From: Pseudeuparius sepicola
Lineage: Eukaryota > Arthropoda > Insecta > Coleoptera > Anthribidae
Direction of reading: 5' to 3'
DNA: 64,000 nucleotides
Assembly (NCBI GenBank): GCA_963920635.1
Contig: OY987307.1
Coordinates: 16,879,735 to 16,943,734 of the forward strand
The translations under genes were made by a program, and so were the position numbers. The notes under the pieces were generated by a model, which saw only the letters and a program-made list of their open reading frames with translations, did not search any database and was not told where the DNA came from. This document shows, piece after piece, positions 1 through 9,983 of this stretch (positions are counted from its first letter, which is position 1; every line of letters starts with the position of its first letter).

Positions 1-1162
1 TTAGCGTAACTAGGACGTAACTAACGTAACTAAGGGAGTAGGATTTCAGCGATTATTTCCCTAATACTGCTTGCATCCAATAAGGTATCTCCTTCCATAA
101 AAATCCAACCAATCATATGCCTCTGCTAGCGATAATTGCACTTGTGCATATTATCGCGGTATAATTATTGCACTTGTGCAAATCATCACTTCGTTGCTTA
201 GCAACCGCGAATCAGAGATAAAGCCCAATTTATACTCGTGATCTTTCTAGGCAAAATAGCGCTTTCGAAAAAATTATCGTATGTAATATCACTAGTGCCG
301 GAAATTTTATCGATAATTTTTTCAAAAGCGCTATTTTGCCTAGAAAGATCACGAGTATAAGTTGATAAAATCCCGAGAGCGAAGCTCGAGAAAATAAAAG
401 CCCAATTTGTACGAGTGGTTTTGCTAATGGGAAAAATAGGGCTTGAGAATAAAATTATCTAGAAAAATTTCCGGCACGAGTGGTATTTGTCGAGATTATT
501 TCACGAATACGATTTAATAATTTCTGTATTAATTTTTTCTATGTTTACATTTCCAAAACGACTCATTTTGAACGAGTTTATTGACAGCTTCGACTGTAGC
601 GTTCGAGTAAACAAAGATGACGCTTGGGTCTTGGATATCCAAGGCAAATGCGATTATACCTACACCCTGTCAGCGTTGGTTTATTTTCTGAATGTGTCAT
701 AAATTTAAACGGCTGCGGAGGTCTAAATAATAAGAATTTAGCAATGTAAAAGTTATATAAATTCATTGATATAATGCTTAATAATACCGCAACATAATTT
801 ATAAGCTGCATAATAATTTAGAACAGTGTGAAACACACAAACTTTAAGAAGTAGGTACGTGTTTGTATCCAACAAATTCGCGGTTGCTTAGCAACGAAGT
901 GATAATTTGCACAAGTGCAATTACCGATAATTTCACTAGTGCAAATTATCGCTAGCAGAGGCATATCATTGGTTGGATTTTTATGGAAGGAGCTACCTTA
1001 TTGGATGCAAGCAGTATGAGGGAAATAATCGATACAATTTCCGGCACTTGTGATATTACCTACGAAAATACCACTAGTGGTATTATCGGTGAAATCATCA
1101 CCTGATTAGTTAATATTTCAAAAATCATGTCATTTCATTTAGGCGTTGAATTCTCGATTAAA
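1..1162. mobile_element. Foldback repeat, copy 1 (cut by window start)
   Basis: A foldback element. The segment at about 45-200 (GATTTCAGCGATTATTTCCC onward) reappears inverted at about 860-1040, and a second inverted pair with near-perfect arms lies at about 228-360. The left edge carries GTAACTA sub-repeats. Most of it is found again in inverse orientation at 48826-49727, including the outer flanks, so the repeat unit is longer than the GATTTCAGCG box. Arms are rich in short palindromic words such as CACTTGTGCAAATTA and ACTAGTGGTATT. There is no transposase; the short ORFs inside differ between copies and are not credible genes. The superfamily is unknown to me. Confidence 0.75.
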
Positions 1163-2364
1163 AGATGACTAACATAGTTTTTCGAAGAACGTACCCCTTT
1201 GAAAAAGAGCACACGGCTTTCGCGGCAATGCCAAATCAATACTACACAATACACTGCATCGCAAACGATGACCTTTTAGGGATATATCTATAAAAAAATT
1301 ACCCCGTTCGATTCCCGCAGCCTACTTAGATTTTTAGGGGCGTTGACAAGAAGAACCAGAAAAAATAAAAAATATTCCTGACTAAACAGCCAAAACAGAC
1401 CTTATAACTAGGAAAGAAGTAAGGTAAAAACTGGTCAATCTTAGGTCATTTTCTGTCCTAATCCTGTGAAACAATATTTTCCAAACAATAAGTTGACCAA
1501 AAAAACACTCGCCAAAAATAGTAGTTTGTGACACAAGGACGAAAAATCGAGTTTCTCGCACGACAGTTTTATTCACTTCTATGAGAAGCATGGATTACGT
1601 TTTTAATAATGTTATTTTGATTTAATCCGACGCAGTTACCTATAGGGAGCTCAAGGAGGCACATTTAAAAACACCCTTCTGCTATTCCACATCTATAAAA
1701 GTGTTTAATTTAGATGGCCTAATGCAGACTATTGTTATTTAAAATTAGAATCAATACTTCCTGGAACTGCAAATGGAATGGAATATTCAATGAGGGCTTG
1801 GGAGAGAATCTGCTCATTAATATGTATTTAATCTAATTATTTCAGGTGTAGTGTAACCCAGCTCAACTTCCATTTAAAGTTCACAAAGGCGCGACTCTGC
1901 ATACAGTATTCGTATGCCTCTGGACACGATACTCTACTAAAATATTCAACACCGAACTACATAATCTTTTATCTTGCCTTTGTCCCAAAGTAGATATAAA
2001 AGAAATCAGTGTTGACTTTGCAGGTGCCTGCAAATTTCCCCTTTAAAATTTATAAAGGAATGCCTTTGTGTTCTTATTTTAGGACTCTGGATATTTAAAG
2101 ACAAGTAAGAGATTACGATGTATATAAAATGACATCCACGTAGGTACAGGGTCATTCAAACTCGGCGTCTCAGGCCTATAGCGGGCAAACGGAAAGAGTA
2201 AAAGAAATCTGCATGTGGGATCTTAAATGGGACCAATTGTAGACCAAACTAAGATTAAAATAAAAAAAATGACAAACGGCGCCAGGCGTCGCGACGCCCG
2301 GTATAATTTTTGTCTAACGAACATGATTTTTTTATTACCCACGTGGATACCTCCATTTTTTCTC
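1163..2364. other. No recognisable feature
   Basis: AT-rich sequence between the foldback and the DDE transposon. A lone Pol III B-box-like word (GTTCGATTCCC, about 1306) has no A box at the proper distance. I see no coding or repeat structure. Confidence 0.5.
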
Positions 2365-2719
2365 TACAACTTTTATCTAAGGCGTTTTGTCAGTTTTTGT
2401 CCGCTTAAGAAGTTACAGGAAAAAATATCCAGAAAATTAAAGGAGCTAATTGACTCTTTAAACTCTGAGTAGGCCATGACCATTTGTTTTAATTGGAAGA
2501 TTTAAACAATTAAATTAATTACAACACATTTTCGACACACTCTTCTCCATTTGCTAAGCATATTTCTAATCGCTTTTTAGCATGCTTTGTTGCATTTTTT
2601 AACATGCCCCGTTTTAAGTGTTTAAGATATTTCTCGACTGTGTCTTATAGACCTCATTTTTTAATGTTCCCCACAAAAAATAATCTAATGGTGACAAATC
2701 AGGCGATTTGGGGGGCCAC

Positions 2720-2784
2720 CTGAAAATTAAAAAAAACGGTAAGTACCTAATGAATTATTTATGTTATGCAAAAAATCTATTTAC
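2720..2784 (-). other. Intron in transposase pseudogene
   Basis: The minus strand reads ATAAG|GTAAATAG ... TTTTTTAATTTTCAG|GTGG. Removing these 65 bases restores TIRWPPKSPDLSPLDYF without a break, exactly where the conserved transposase sequence is expected to be continuous. A polypyrimidine-rich stretch precedes the AG. The exact one-base placement at the junction is ambiguous. Confidence 0.75.
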
Positions 2785-2888
2785 CTTATTGTCCCGTTTG
2801 TGCCAATCCATCTATTTTCAAAATTATTATTTAAAAAGTGTTCTACAATTCTTACATTGTGCTTGTGCACAGGTGCTCCATCTTGTTG

Positions 2889-2932
2889 GTACCACCACAG
2901 ACATATATAGCTTTATAGGTCTGTGGTACCAC
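2889..2932. mobile_element. 30-bp palindromic insertion with 7-bp TSD
   Basis: The insert occupies 2896-2925 and starts CACAGACATATATAG and ends CTATAGGTCTGTG-like (TTTATAGGTCTGTG); its two halves are complementary apart from a few central bases. It is flanked by GTACCAC at 2889-2895 and GTACCAC at 2926-2932. Taking out the insert plus one flank restores the transposase reading MWYQQDG, proving that it is a secondary insertion. See the 36-bp relative at 21607-21642. Confidence 0.85.
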
Positions 2933-3853
2933 ATTATAGGTACCCATAAAATAAGGATGCACATTTTCTAATAAATTTGGCAACTCTTCAATTAAAAAAT
3001 TTAAATACATTTCACCAGTAAGAATGCCTTCGAAAAAGTATGGACCAACCAAACTTTCGTTAATTATACCACACCATACGTTTACGCCAAAATGGCCTTG
3101 GTTTTCTATAGGGTGAACAATGTGTGGATTCTCATTGGCCCAGTGGTGATGGTTTTTTCTATTTGAAATGCCATTGCTTATAAATCTATTTTCATCAGTC
3201 CACAAGATATGTTTAAAAATTATATTGTTGTTTTCTTCTTCAATGGCTATCTGAGCAATAAAATTTAATTTTTTTCGACGTTGATGTGCTGTAATTGTTG
3301 CAAGTAATGTAATTTAAAATCATGATATTTATTTTCGTTCAAAATTCTTTGAATACTCGAATAAGGCATATTTAAATCACGCGTTGCATTGGTTATCGAT
3401 TTTTCTGGTGCATTCTCAAAATAATTTAATACTAATGCTATATTTTCATTTCTGGCCCTTCTTCTTATAGTTTTGCCTTTTCTGACATTAAATGCATCTT
3501 TATTATTTCTTAGATTTTGCTCTAGTCGCAAAAACATTTTATAGCTAGGTGCATACCGGTCAGGATACCATTGTCGATAAAGATTTGCAGCTCTTCTAGC
3601 ATTTTTCTGGGCTTCTCCGTAAATAAGTAGCATATTTACTTTATAGTCGTGTGTGGCCATTACAAAACACTACTTTTTACACTGATTTATGCTAGTGCTG
3701 TAAATTGTAATGCCAAACTGACAAGTTCAAACAAATTGTCATGGCCTACTCAGAGTTTAAAGAGTCAATTAGCCCTTTTAATTTTCTGCATCTTTTTTCC
3801 TGTAACTTCTTAAGCGGACAAAAACTAACAAAATGCCTTAGATAAAAGTTTTA

Positions 3854-4312
3854 GCCCTTGAACAAACAAATGTCACCATTGAATCTCGCTTCAATGTGTA
3901 TGGTTAACCCAAAAGTAATTTAGACGAATAACCAAGGAGAAATGTCATACTACTTCCCGAGTATAACCTCACTTATATTTGTGTATGTTGGGTTTTGTCG
4001 TCGATGGAAGAAGGTTTTGTTTAAATTTGTTACAAGAAATGAATAAAAGCATGTAATGATTACATTTAACCGTTGATTCAACAGAAGACTTTGCTATTTC
4101 CATATCTCCGACTTCAACCTGGAACCTGGACATCTTCACACTCTTCACCTTCAGCCTTCAACGTTTACACAAAAGAGATATTTTTGCGCCTATTCATTTT
4201 TTTTTAAATTTATGGATCTAGACCAAATATGACATCACTACACTTGTCTATATCAGCTAATATATTTTTAAGTTTTGAAAAATTCAAACTCGCAACAAAT
4301 TGGCAAATCTAG
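3854..4312. other. No recognisable feature
   Basis: AT-rich sequence without coding potential or clear repeats. Confidence 0.4.
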
Positions 4313-4366
4313 CAATAACCGCGGTAATTACCCTGCTCCTGAGTTGAGTAAATACCGCGGTTATTG
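4313..4366. repeat. Inverted repeat around CCGCGG
   Basis: CAATAACCGCGGTAATTAC at 4313 faces GTAAATACCGCGGTTATTG at 4348-4366, differing at one position, across a loop of about 16 bases. It could be a small foldback or part of a larger decayed element into which the neighbouring hAT inserted. Confidence 0.6.
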
Positions 4367-4431
4367 GCGGTTATAACGATGACGTATGAAGGGCATCTTT
4401 GTGACGTCGAGAGCTATGACCAACAATAACC

Positions 4432-5256
4432 GAATCGCGCAGGGTTGCCACCTTTTCAATTTTAAAATACGGGACGTAACGGGCGTTCGGGGTGGGGGAA
4501 GGGGGCTACAAAATGTTTTACTGAAAAAGGCCAATGAAAAGGAATAAAAGAAAACCACTATTTTTTTGTTTTTTTTTTCTTGAAGATAAACACAAAAACA
4601 AAACAAAACAAATTATGAAACTAAACTAAATAGATTCTTTAAAAATAAAAAAAAACATCACAGAACATTTTAGTCATTTACAATACAGTACAATACAAAC
4701 ATTACAAACAGAACACACATATTTTCAATCTCTATTTATAATCTTAATTATTACTAGGTACTTACTAATATAATATTTCTCACCACAACTAAGAACGCAA
4801 CACTTTAAACTTTAAACAAAACAGAAAACTGTGCACTGTAATACTTAAAGTAATAATAATAATGGACCTGCTACCTGCTTGAATAACAAATGACAATAAT
4901 TAATTAGGTTATTATCTACAGTCGTCGAACAAGTAGAAATCATAATGATCAAAGCAGCTGAGCTTCTGTAAAACTACACTTTAGTTTTTCCACTGAAAAT
5001 CAGATGGCGCCAATGAAGGCATGAAGGAATATAATTTAGTAAATTTTGTGTTCACATGTGAGTCGCGGCTTGGACTCTAGATGGCGGTAATTGTGCAAAT
5101 GCCGTTCGCATGTAACATTTTTAATTTTTCACCTTAAATTTTGAAAATACGGGATTTATAGCGTCCCGTATGAATGTTTGCCAGGACACGGGACATTTTA
5201 CTTAAACACGGGAGTGTCCCTTGAAATACGGGATGGGTGGCAACCCTGGAATCGCG
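4432..5256. mobile_element. Non-autonomous hAT element, 809 bp, 8-bp TSD
   Basis: The element runs 4440-5248. Ends are CAGGGTTGCCACC and GGTGGCAACCCTG; subterminal sequence on both sides repeats the word AAATACGGGA and its complement. It is flanked by exact 8-bp duplications GAATCGCG (4432-4439 and 5249-5256). The CAGGG ends and 8-bp TSD are the signature of the hAT superfamily. The interior is low-complexity AT-rich DNA with no transposase, so it is a MITE-like derivative dependent on another element. Confidence 0.92.
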
Positions 5257-6659
5257 TAAACGTGTTTGGTATTTACCGGTTTTGATGGTTATTCGCCTAA
5301 AATCGACTACTGTATAATGATTATCGATCCCCTTCTAAAAGGAGATATCAAAACGCTCCTCGGTTGGGAACGGGAACAAACAAATCCCATTTTCGCATCC
5401 CTGATTTGGCGCTTCGCTCCGACGCCTCCTTTGTTTTTATTAATTATTATGGGCTGATAAACACCTCGAGCGATGCTTATTACCGGCACCAAATGATAAA
5501 TATGTAAATAAATTTGTTTGTTTGGGGGAAGTGAGTAAATAACACAGATCAGATAATGAATCCTGGCTCGGTTAATCTCGTTTACCTACCTCTTGCTGGG
5601 ATTGTTTGTTTGAATGTAAATAATAACGGAATGGAAATGGTAATTATCCTCTTACTGCGGTAGTTGTGTACATCATTTAAATGTCCCCAATTTATTTGAA
5701 TTATTCTGAATTTATATTTTCATTATAATAGCTTATTCATGCTTAATATTTACCTTTAAAGGCAGAAATTACATTATTACAAAAAAATACGGCATTTTTG
5801 ATCAGATCTCGATAGTAGCGGTGATATGTTGTTAATGTCTAATAAGTAGTATGGAAGTCGCACAAGGGATAAATTTACTGCACTTTAGGTAGCCTGTAAC
5901 ATAATAGCAAGCAACAATTTGGTGAATCATTTAGATATTAACTTCAAAATTCAAACGATTTAATTTTGGCGTATATCAAATACAAATATTTTCCGCAAGT
6001 TTTTTATACGTAGGTTAAAGTTTCACATTTGATAAATTTTTTCTTAAATTCAGGTATATTTCTCCGTCTCTTTATAGAAGTTTATCTACACTTTTTATTT
6101 TGGCACGTGTCTAGGATCTCGTGTATTTTTATTTCTCACAATTGGTATAGCTCTGATGTTCAAATAATCCTTGGTCACTAATTATCGATAGCTGCGTTCA
6201 AATATTGTTAGGAACTGATCCAGTTTGTCCGGTACAATATATTATTTCTATTAATTTCCTAAGTTTCCCATTAAATTTATTAATCGAGTTTCACTTTTGT
6301 CTCAAGAACTCATTTATCACTTTTCTATTCATGTTAATTCAATTCTACACTGTAGTGCCAGAACCAAAAAATATTGATTTTTCCGCCCGCCTTCCTTTTT
6401 GTTGGACTGTTTTCTGACGTCTTGAACGATTTTTTTAAACACGAAAACAGTATTTAACTCCGAAATTTTACGGATATTCGTTGACTCCGATCCGGCCAAA
6501 CCAAGAGGCCACACGAGAACTACAGGTGATATAACTACTTTTGTTATTATTTTGCATATTTTTCTTGTTTGACTTATTGGCTTTTGTGAAAGGTATTTAT
6601 GCCGATTTTTTTCGGTTGTTTACCTTAAGTCATTACCAAAATTCACTGTTGATATAAAC
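5257..6659. other. No recognisable feature
   Basis: Short ORFs at 5266-5457 and 6205-6417 lack any recognisable motif and are treated as chance. Confidence 0.45.
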
Positions 6660-6962
6660 TAGGGGCAGCGGTGGCGTCGCTCTTACCGGCGCTGACTTTT
6701 TAGATTGCATGTTTTTCTGCTCTCGATCGACCTTGGTTCAAACCGATGTCGAGGCAGGCGCATGCACATGTCTTTAAAGAAAAACACTGCTATGGCCCAG
6801 AGGGCTGGACGAATGTGGGTTCCCGGTATTGCTCCTAAATAGCTTTATGTGTGTGATTTACTAATTGCCCTACACTCACTGGGATTAATACGGTTTTATT
6901 CCTGGAATAAAACCTGGTATACTATTGCGTACGTGCAAATAGTGTACCATATTAAAAAAAAA
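6660..6962 (+). mobile_element. tRNA-like SINE, copy 1
   Basis: Begins GGGGCAGCGGTGGCGTCGCT (A-box-like region), followed about 80 bases later by a B-box-like GGTTCAAACC, then a shared body (CATGCACATGTCTTTAAAG ... GTATTGCTCCTAAA) and a poly-A tail at about 6953-6962. A clearly homologous copy lies at 16908-17165 in the same orientation. Spacing of the two boxes plus the A tail fits a Pol III retroposon. The parent tRNA is not identifiable by eye. Confidence 0.65.
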
Positions 6963-7918
6963 CGAAGGAAATAGTCCATATCTTGAAGGGGAGCAGAAGA
7001 ATACAGAGCGGTTGGTAAAACTTGCAGTCGAAGATGACTTTCTATATAGGTGGGCAGGGGCGGATGGGCACCCAAAATTCCTACCGGGACAGAGGTGACA
7101 AGGCGGCCCTATAGAAATTTTTAACGGCCTTTATTTTTAATTCTTTCTCCCCCTCCGTCCTCTCCCCTCCCCCCCCAAAAAAAACACTGAATAAAACAAT
7201 GACGCCAAATCATGATACTTAATAAATCCGAATAAAAACAAAAAATAATATTTCTCTACAGGGAGGTCCAAACTTTATCAGCAATACTTTAAAAACTGCT
7301 AGAACATGTATCGAAATCCTAGCGGTTTTTTATACACAGGGCGTCAAAGTTCAATTTTTTTTTCAAGTTTTCTTTTATTTTTCCTAAAGGAAGACAATTA
7401 AGGCAAACATATTTGGTACAGTTTAGACACTTATTAAATACTATAAATTAAAAATAATTCAGCCCATCTACTTCCACCAGTGCCGGTGACCATCATATTT
7501 TTTAATAAAAAAATGGTACAGCACTGGAAAAGTTTTTTTTTGTCTTCACTACGTTTTCCAATTAATTATAAGAAAAAAACTACTCTTGACTTTTTTTCGA
7601 AAATGTACCGTTTGTGAAAAATTCACTTTTGTGCTTTTAATTATTTTAGCAGGAGACAATCAAAGTAGGTCTAAGCTTTCGAAATTTTGCACACCTACTG
7701 AGTTTTTAATTCCGATCAATTTCCTTAATAACATTTTGCCGTAAGACCTACCTAAAGCCCACTTTACTGGTGCGACAAATTAAATTTTTTTAATTTCCCA
7801 GGACACATGATTTTTCGAATCTAGAAACCTTTTTGTAGCTTTTAGGACCAAATGTTATTAAGGAAAGTTGTTCGGAATTGAAAACTCAGTATGTGTGCGA
7901 AATTTCGGGAGCCTAGAC
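6963..7918. other. Unassigned; one orphan hAT-like end
   Basis: CAGGGGCGGATGGGCACCC at 7048 looks like a hAT terminus, but I could not find a matching opposite end or TSD. Otherwise AT-rich sequence with no feature. Confidence 0.4.
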
Positions 7919-8407
7919 ATTTTTCCACGGTTGTTTCATTGTCTCACCGTCCAAAGCCTACTTGTTGAAAGGGCGTGCTTCCAATATACGCATGAAATTA
8001 TAAAAGCTGTTATATATTTTTGGAATGGTAATTTTTCGCTCTATTAAAAAATTTAAAAATATACAGGGTGTTCCATTTAAAAAATAATATTTTTTATCCG
8101 TAACTCTTAAACCATTGACTAGAAAAAAATGTAGTAGCAGCATTGGATTCTACATAAAAAAGTGCTTTAAGAATGTCTTTACAGAAACACAAAATTTTCA
8201 ACCCGAAAAAAGTTACGGCCACTTTTCGAAAACGCACATTTTCGAAAAACGCCTTGTAACTCAAGAACGGTGGCAGATATCGATTTGCGGTTTTCGCCAT
8301 TAAGTGTATCATAAAAAATGAGCCTCAGACACGGATATCAGTTTTCGTCTATCTCCGTCAAAAATAGGAGTTACCCTTTAAAAGTGTCCAATTTGGCCCA
8401 CCCTGTA
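7919..8407 (+). mobile_element. TACAGGGTG-ended repeat family A, copy 1
   Basis: A 346-bp core (8062-8407) starts TACAGGGTGTTCC and ends GGCCCACCCTGTA. An inverted copy of the same 346-bp length is at 19682-20027, and a left-truncated direct copy at 20525-20833. The 140 bases before the core (from about 7919, CACGGTTGTTTCATTGTCTC) are also shared with 20403-20505, so the core sits within a longer repeated segment. It has no coding capacity. Confidence 0.75.
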
Positions 8408-8735
8408 CAGGGTGGTTCATTATAAATTGACACCCCCCTTAACTTGTTATTTTTTGAGGTTAGAAAAATGTTTTTAACAAAAAGTTTTAGATACTAATAC
8501 AACGTTTTTTGTGACGCTATTGAACCGTGTTCAGCGTGTTCTAGAAAGACGTGGCAGACATAACTTATGTTTTTTTTAAATGGAACAACCTATATATTTT
8601 TGCATTTTTGAAATCTGCTCATCAAAGCAATCAAAATAATACTAAACTTTGTGTCATTATCTTTTTGCGTTTTTGAAAAATTCCGTATTCAAATTTTATA
8701 CTAAATTTATTTAACTCGAATTTGTGGATCTCGGC
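8406..8735 (+). mobile_element. TACAGGGTGG repeat family B, left half
   Basis: Matches the left arm of the complete palindromic element at 45243-45806 from TACAGGGTGGTTCATTATAA to AACTCGAATTTGTGGATCTCG, with small indels. The right arm is missing. It abuts family A head to head, the two sharing the bases TA at 8406-8407. Confidence 0.75.
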
Positions 8736-8745
8736 ACTACATCAC

Positions 8746-9983
8746 TACCACCACCACCACCGAGGCCAACGATAAAGACAGGCCATGGCGCTAACGCATA
8801 ATCGCGTAGTCACGTGACCAACTTAGTCCTATATAATAAAAGGCATTTTTGGAGACAAGTAGAAAAAACAAATTTCGTAACAATTTGGCGAGTTTTCTTT
8901 CATCTATTACATCCTATTGTGCATCCAGGCTTTCTCTAATTGTTTTGTCAAAAATTTCAACCTGCCTCAGTTGTTTTGGGCTGAGAGTTAAACGGCACAG
9001 CACTCAAATATTTTAGCACATTCTCAAAAATTATTGGGTCAGCACCTTCCTTTAGCTTAGGTGATAATATATTCTCTATAGGTATCTTCCTCCCACAACA
9101 CATTTGCCCACTTTAATTGTTTCATTTTCTTGAAAATGTGTTAGCCACACATAGGTACTTAAGGGTTTCTTAGAAATTCAATCTCAGTTGGAATTTGACG
9201 AATCAATTTTTGGCGCAAATTTTCATCCCGAGGCGAAGCAAATGTTGTTATGGTGACATTTTCTTCCTGGCTTTTGTAATATGTATAAATATAACATAAA
9301 CCGACCCAATATTTGGTATTTATTTTATTTTTTACGAAATAAAAATGAAACTCACCTCAGTATACTGTATGTAAATTGTAAATATTGACGAGGTCCCAGT
9401 TGATCTGCAGCGTGAAAGGCCGAATAGGAACCGTATCAGGACGTGGGTCGACAACGAAAATCCTCGAGTATGTTACAACACTGATTTATTTTGCACAAGG
9501 TGAATGGCGAGGTGAATGGTGAATAAAAAATACACAAACCCGAACGTGGTCAACGGGAACGGCTTCCAGCCACCTGGACCGTCTGAACTCGCGGATCTCC
9601 CGTAAGTAGTTTACCCGTCTGTGTCTCAGGCTCCACTATCCATGTCCATTGCGGGTCCGGGGGGAGAATTCCCCTTACAGCGCTCACGCGTCGGTGCGAG
9701 CGGCACCAATACTCCTGGACGGCACGACTCCCACCCAGAGGCCATAATAACACCTGGGCGGTTCCCCCCCGCCAGGACACAGGTGCACTAGACACAAACT
9801 TGTTTCTAAAATATAAACTAAGACGTTTAAAAACACTTTAAACGTTTAAAACTTCTCAAAACCCAAGCTGCCGCTTGCCGCAGTTATGTGACAAATGACA
9901 TGTAACGTCGGACTAAGATGGTCACGTGATTTTTGTGCGCCATGGCCTGTCTTTATCGTAGATCGTGGGCCTCGTACCACCAC
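8746..9983 (-). mobile_element. P-type (THAP) non-autonomous element, copy 1
   Basis: The element runs 8761-9974. Terminal inverted repeats read CGAGGCCAACGATAAAGACA at the left, and the complement of CGAGGCCCACGATCTACGAT at the right. Flanking TACCACCAC occurs at 9975-9983 and, expanded by CCA units, at 8746-8760, consistent with a 8-9-bp TSD. It is about 1.2 kb, homologous throughout to the inverted copy at 29891-30919. On the minus strand it encodes the N-terminal THAP segment (NVTITTFASPRDENLRQKL) and then decays; the rest of a P transposase is absent. THAP DNA-binding domains heading a transposase are characteristic of the P superfamily. Confidence 0.8.
8985..9290 (-). pseudogene. THAP-domain fragment of P-type transposase, copy 1
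   Basis: Minus strand reads VTITTFASPRDENLRQKLIR, which fits the early part of a THAP zinc-binding fold (VTLFSFPKDE-like), then a cysteine/His HFQEN-type segment and GGKYL-like region. Stops and frameshifts interrupt it, and the AVPTIF end seen in copy 2 is out of frame. It is a fragment of a transposase N-terminus, not a functional gene. Confidence 0.6.

Larger units (their letters stand above)
2519..3660 (-). pseudogene. DDE transposase pseudogene with one intron
   Basis: Reading right to left, the first frame (3660-3265, 131 residues from MATHDYKVNM) holds the helix-turn-helix part (IYGEAQKNARRAANLYR). A one-base frameshift near 3290 shifts the frame. The sequence then continues through the catalytic core with WTDENRF (first Asp), NVWCGI and, after the 2896-2925 insertion, YQQDGAPVHKH (second Asp). 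A 65-bp GT-AG intron follows at 2720-2784, then WPPKSPDLSPLDYFLWG (third Asp) and a C-terminus ending ANGEECVENVL at 2519. The catalytic triad residues survive, but the frameshifts and the insertion make the gene dead. The order of motifs is that of DUF4817 plus DDE_3 proteins of insects, as I remember that family. Confidence 0.85.
2365..3853 (-). mobile_element. IS630/Tc1/mariner-superfamily element with ~110-bp TIRs
   Basis: About 110-bp inverted repeats lie at 2368-2480 and 3737-3851; each carries the word AAGAAGTTACAGGAAAAAA and ends internally in AGTAGGCCATGAC. They bracket one decayed transposase gene on the minus strand. The outer edges are fixed only to a few bases and a TA target duplication is not clear. 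The long TIRs and the DUF4817-like N-terminus set it apart from classical mariner elements with ~30-bp TIRs. A 30-bp palindrome (2896-2925) has inserted inside the gene, so the element predates that insertion. Confidence 0.85.

Noticed and set aside
1300..1330. GTTCGATTCCC as part of a tRNA or SINE
   Set aside because: No A box or tRNA-like stem upstream at the required distance.
7048..7075. CAGGGGCGGATGGGC as a hAT left end
   Set aside because: No complementary right end and no 8-bp repeat found within several kilobases.
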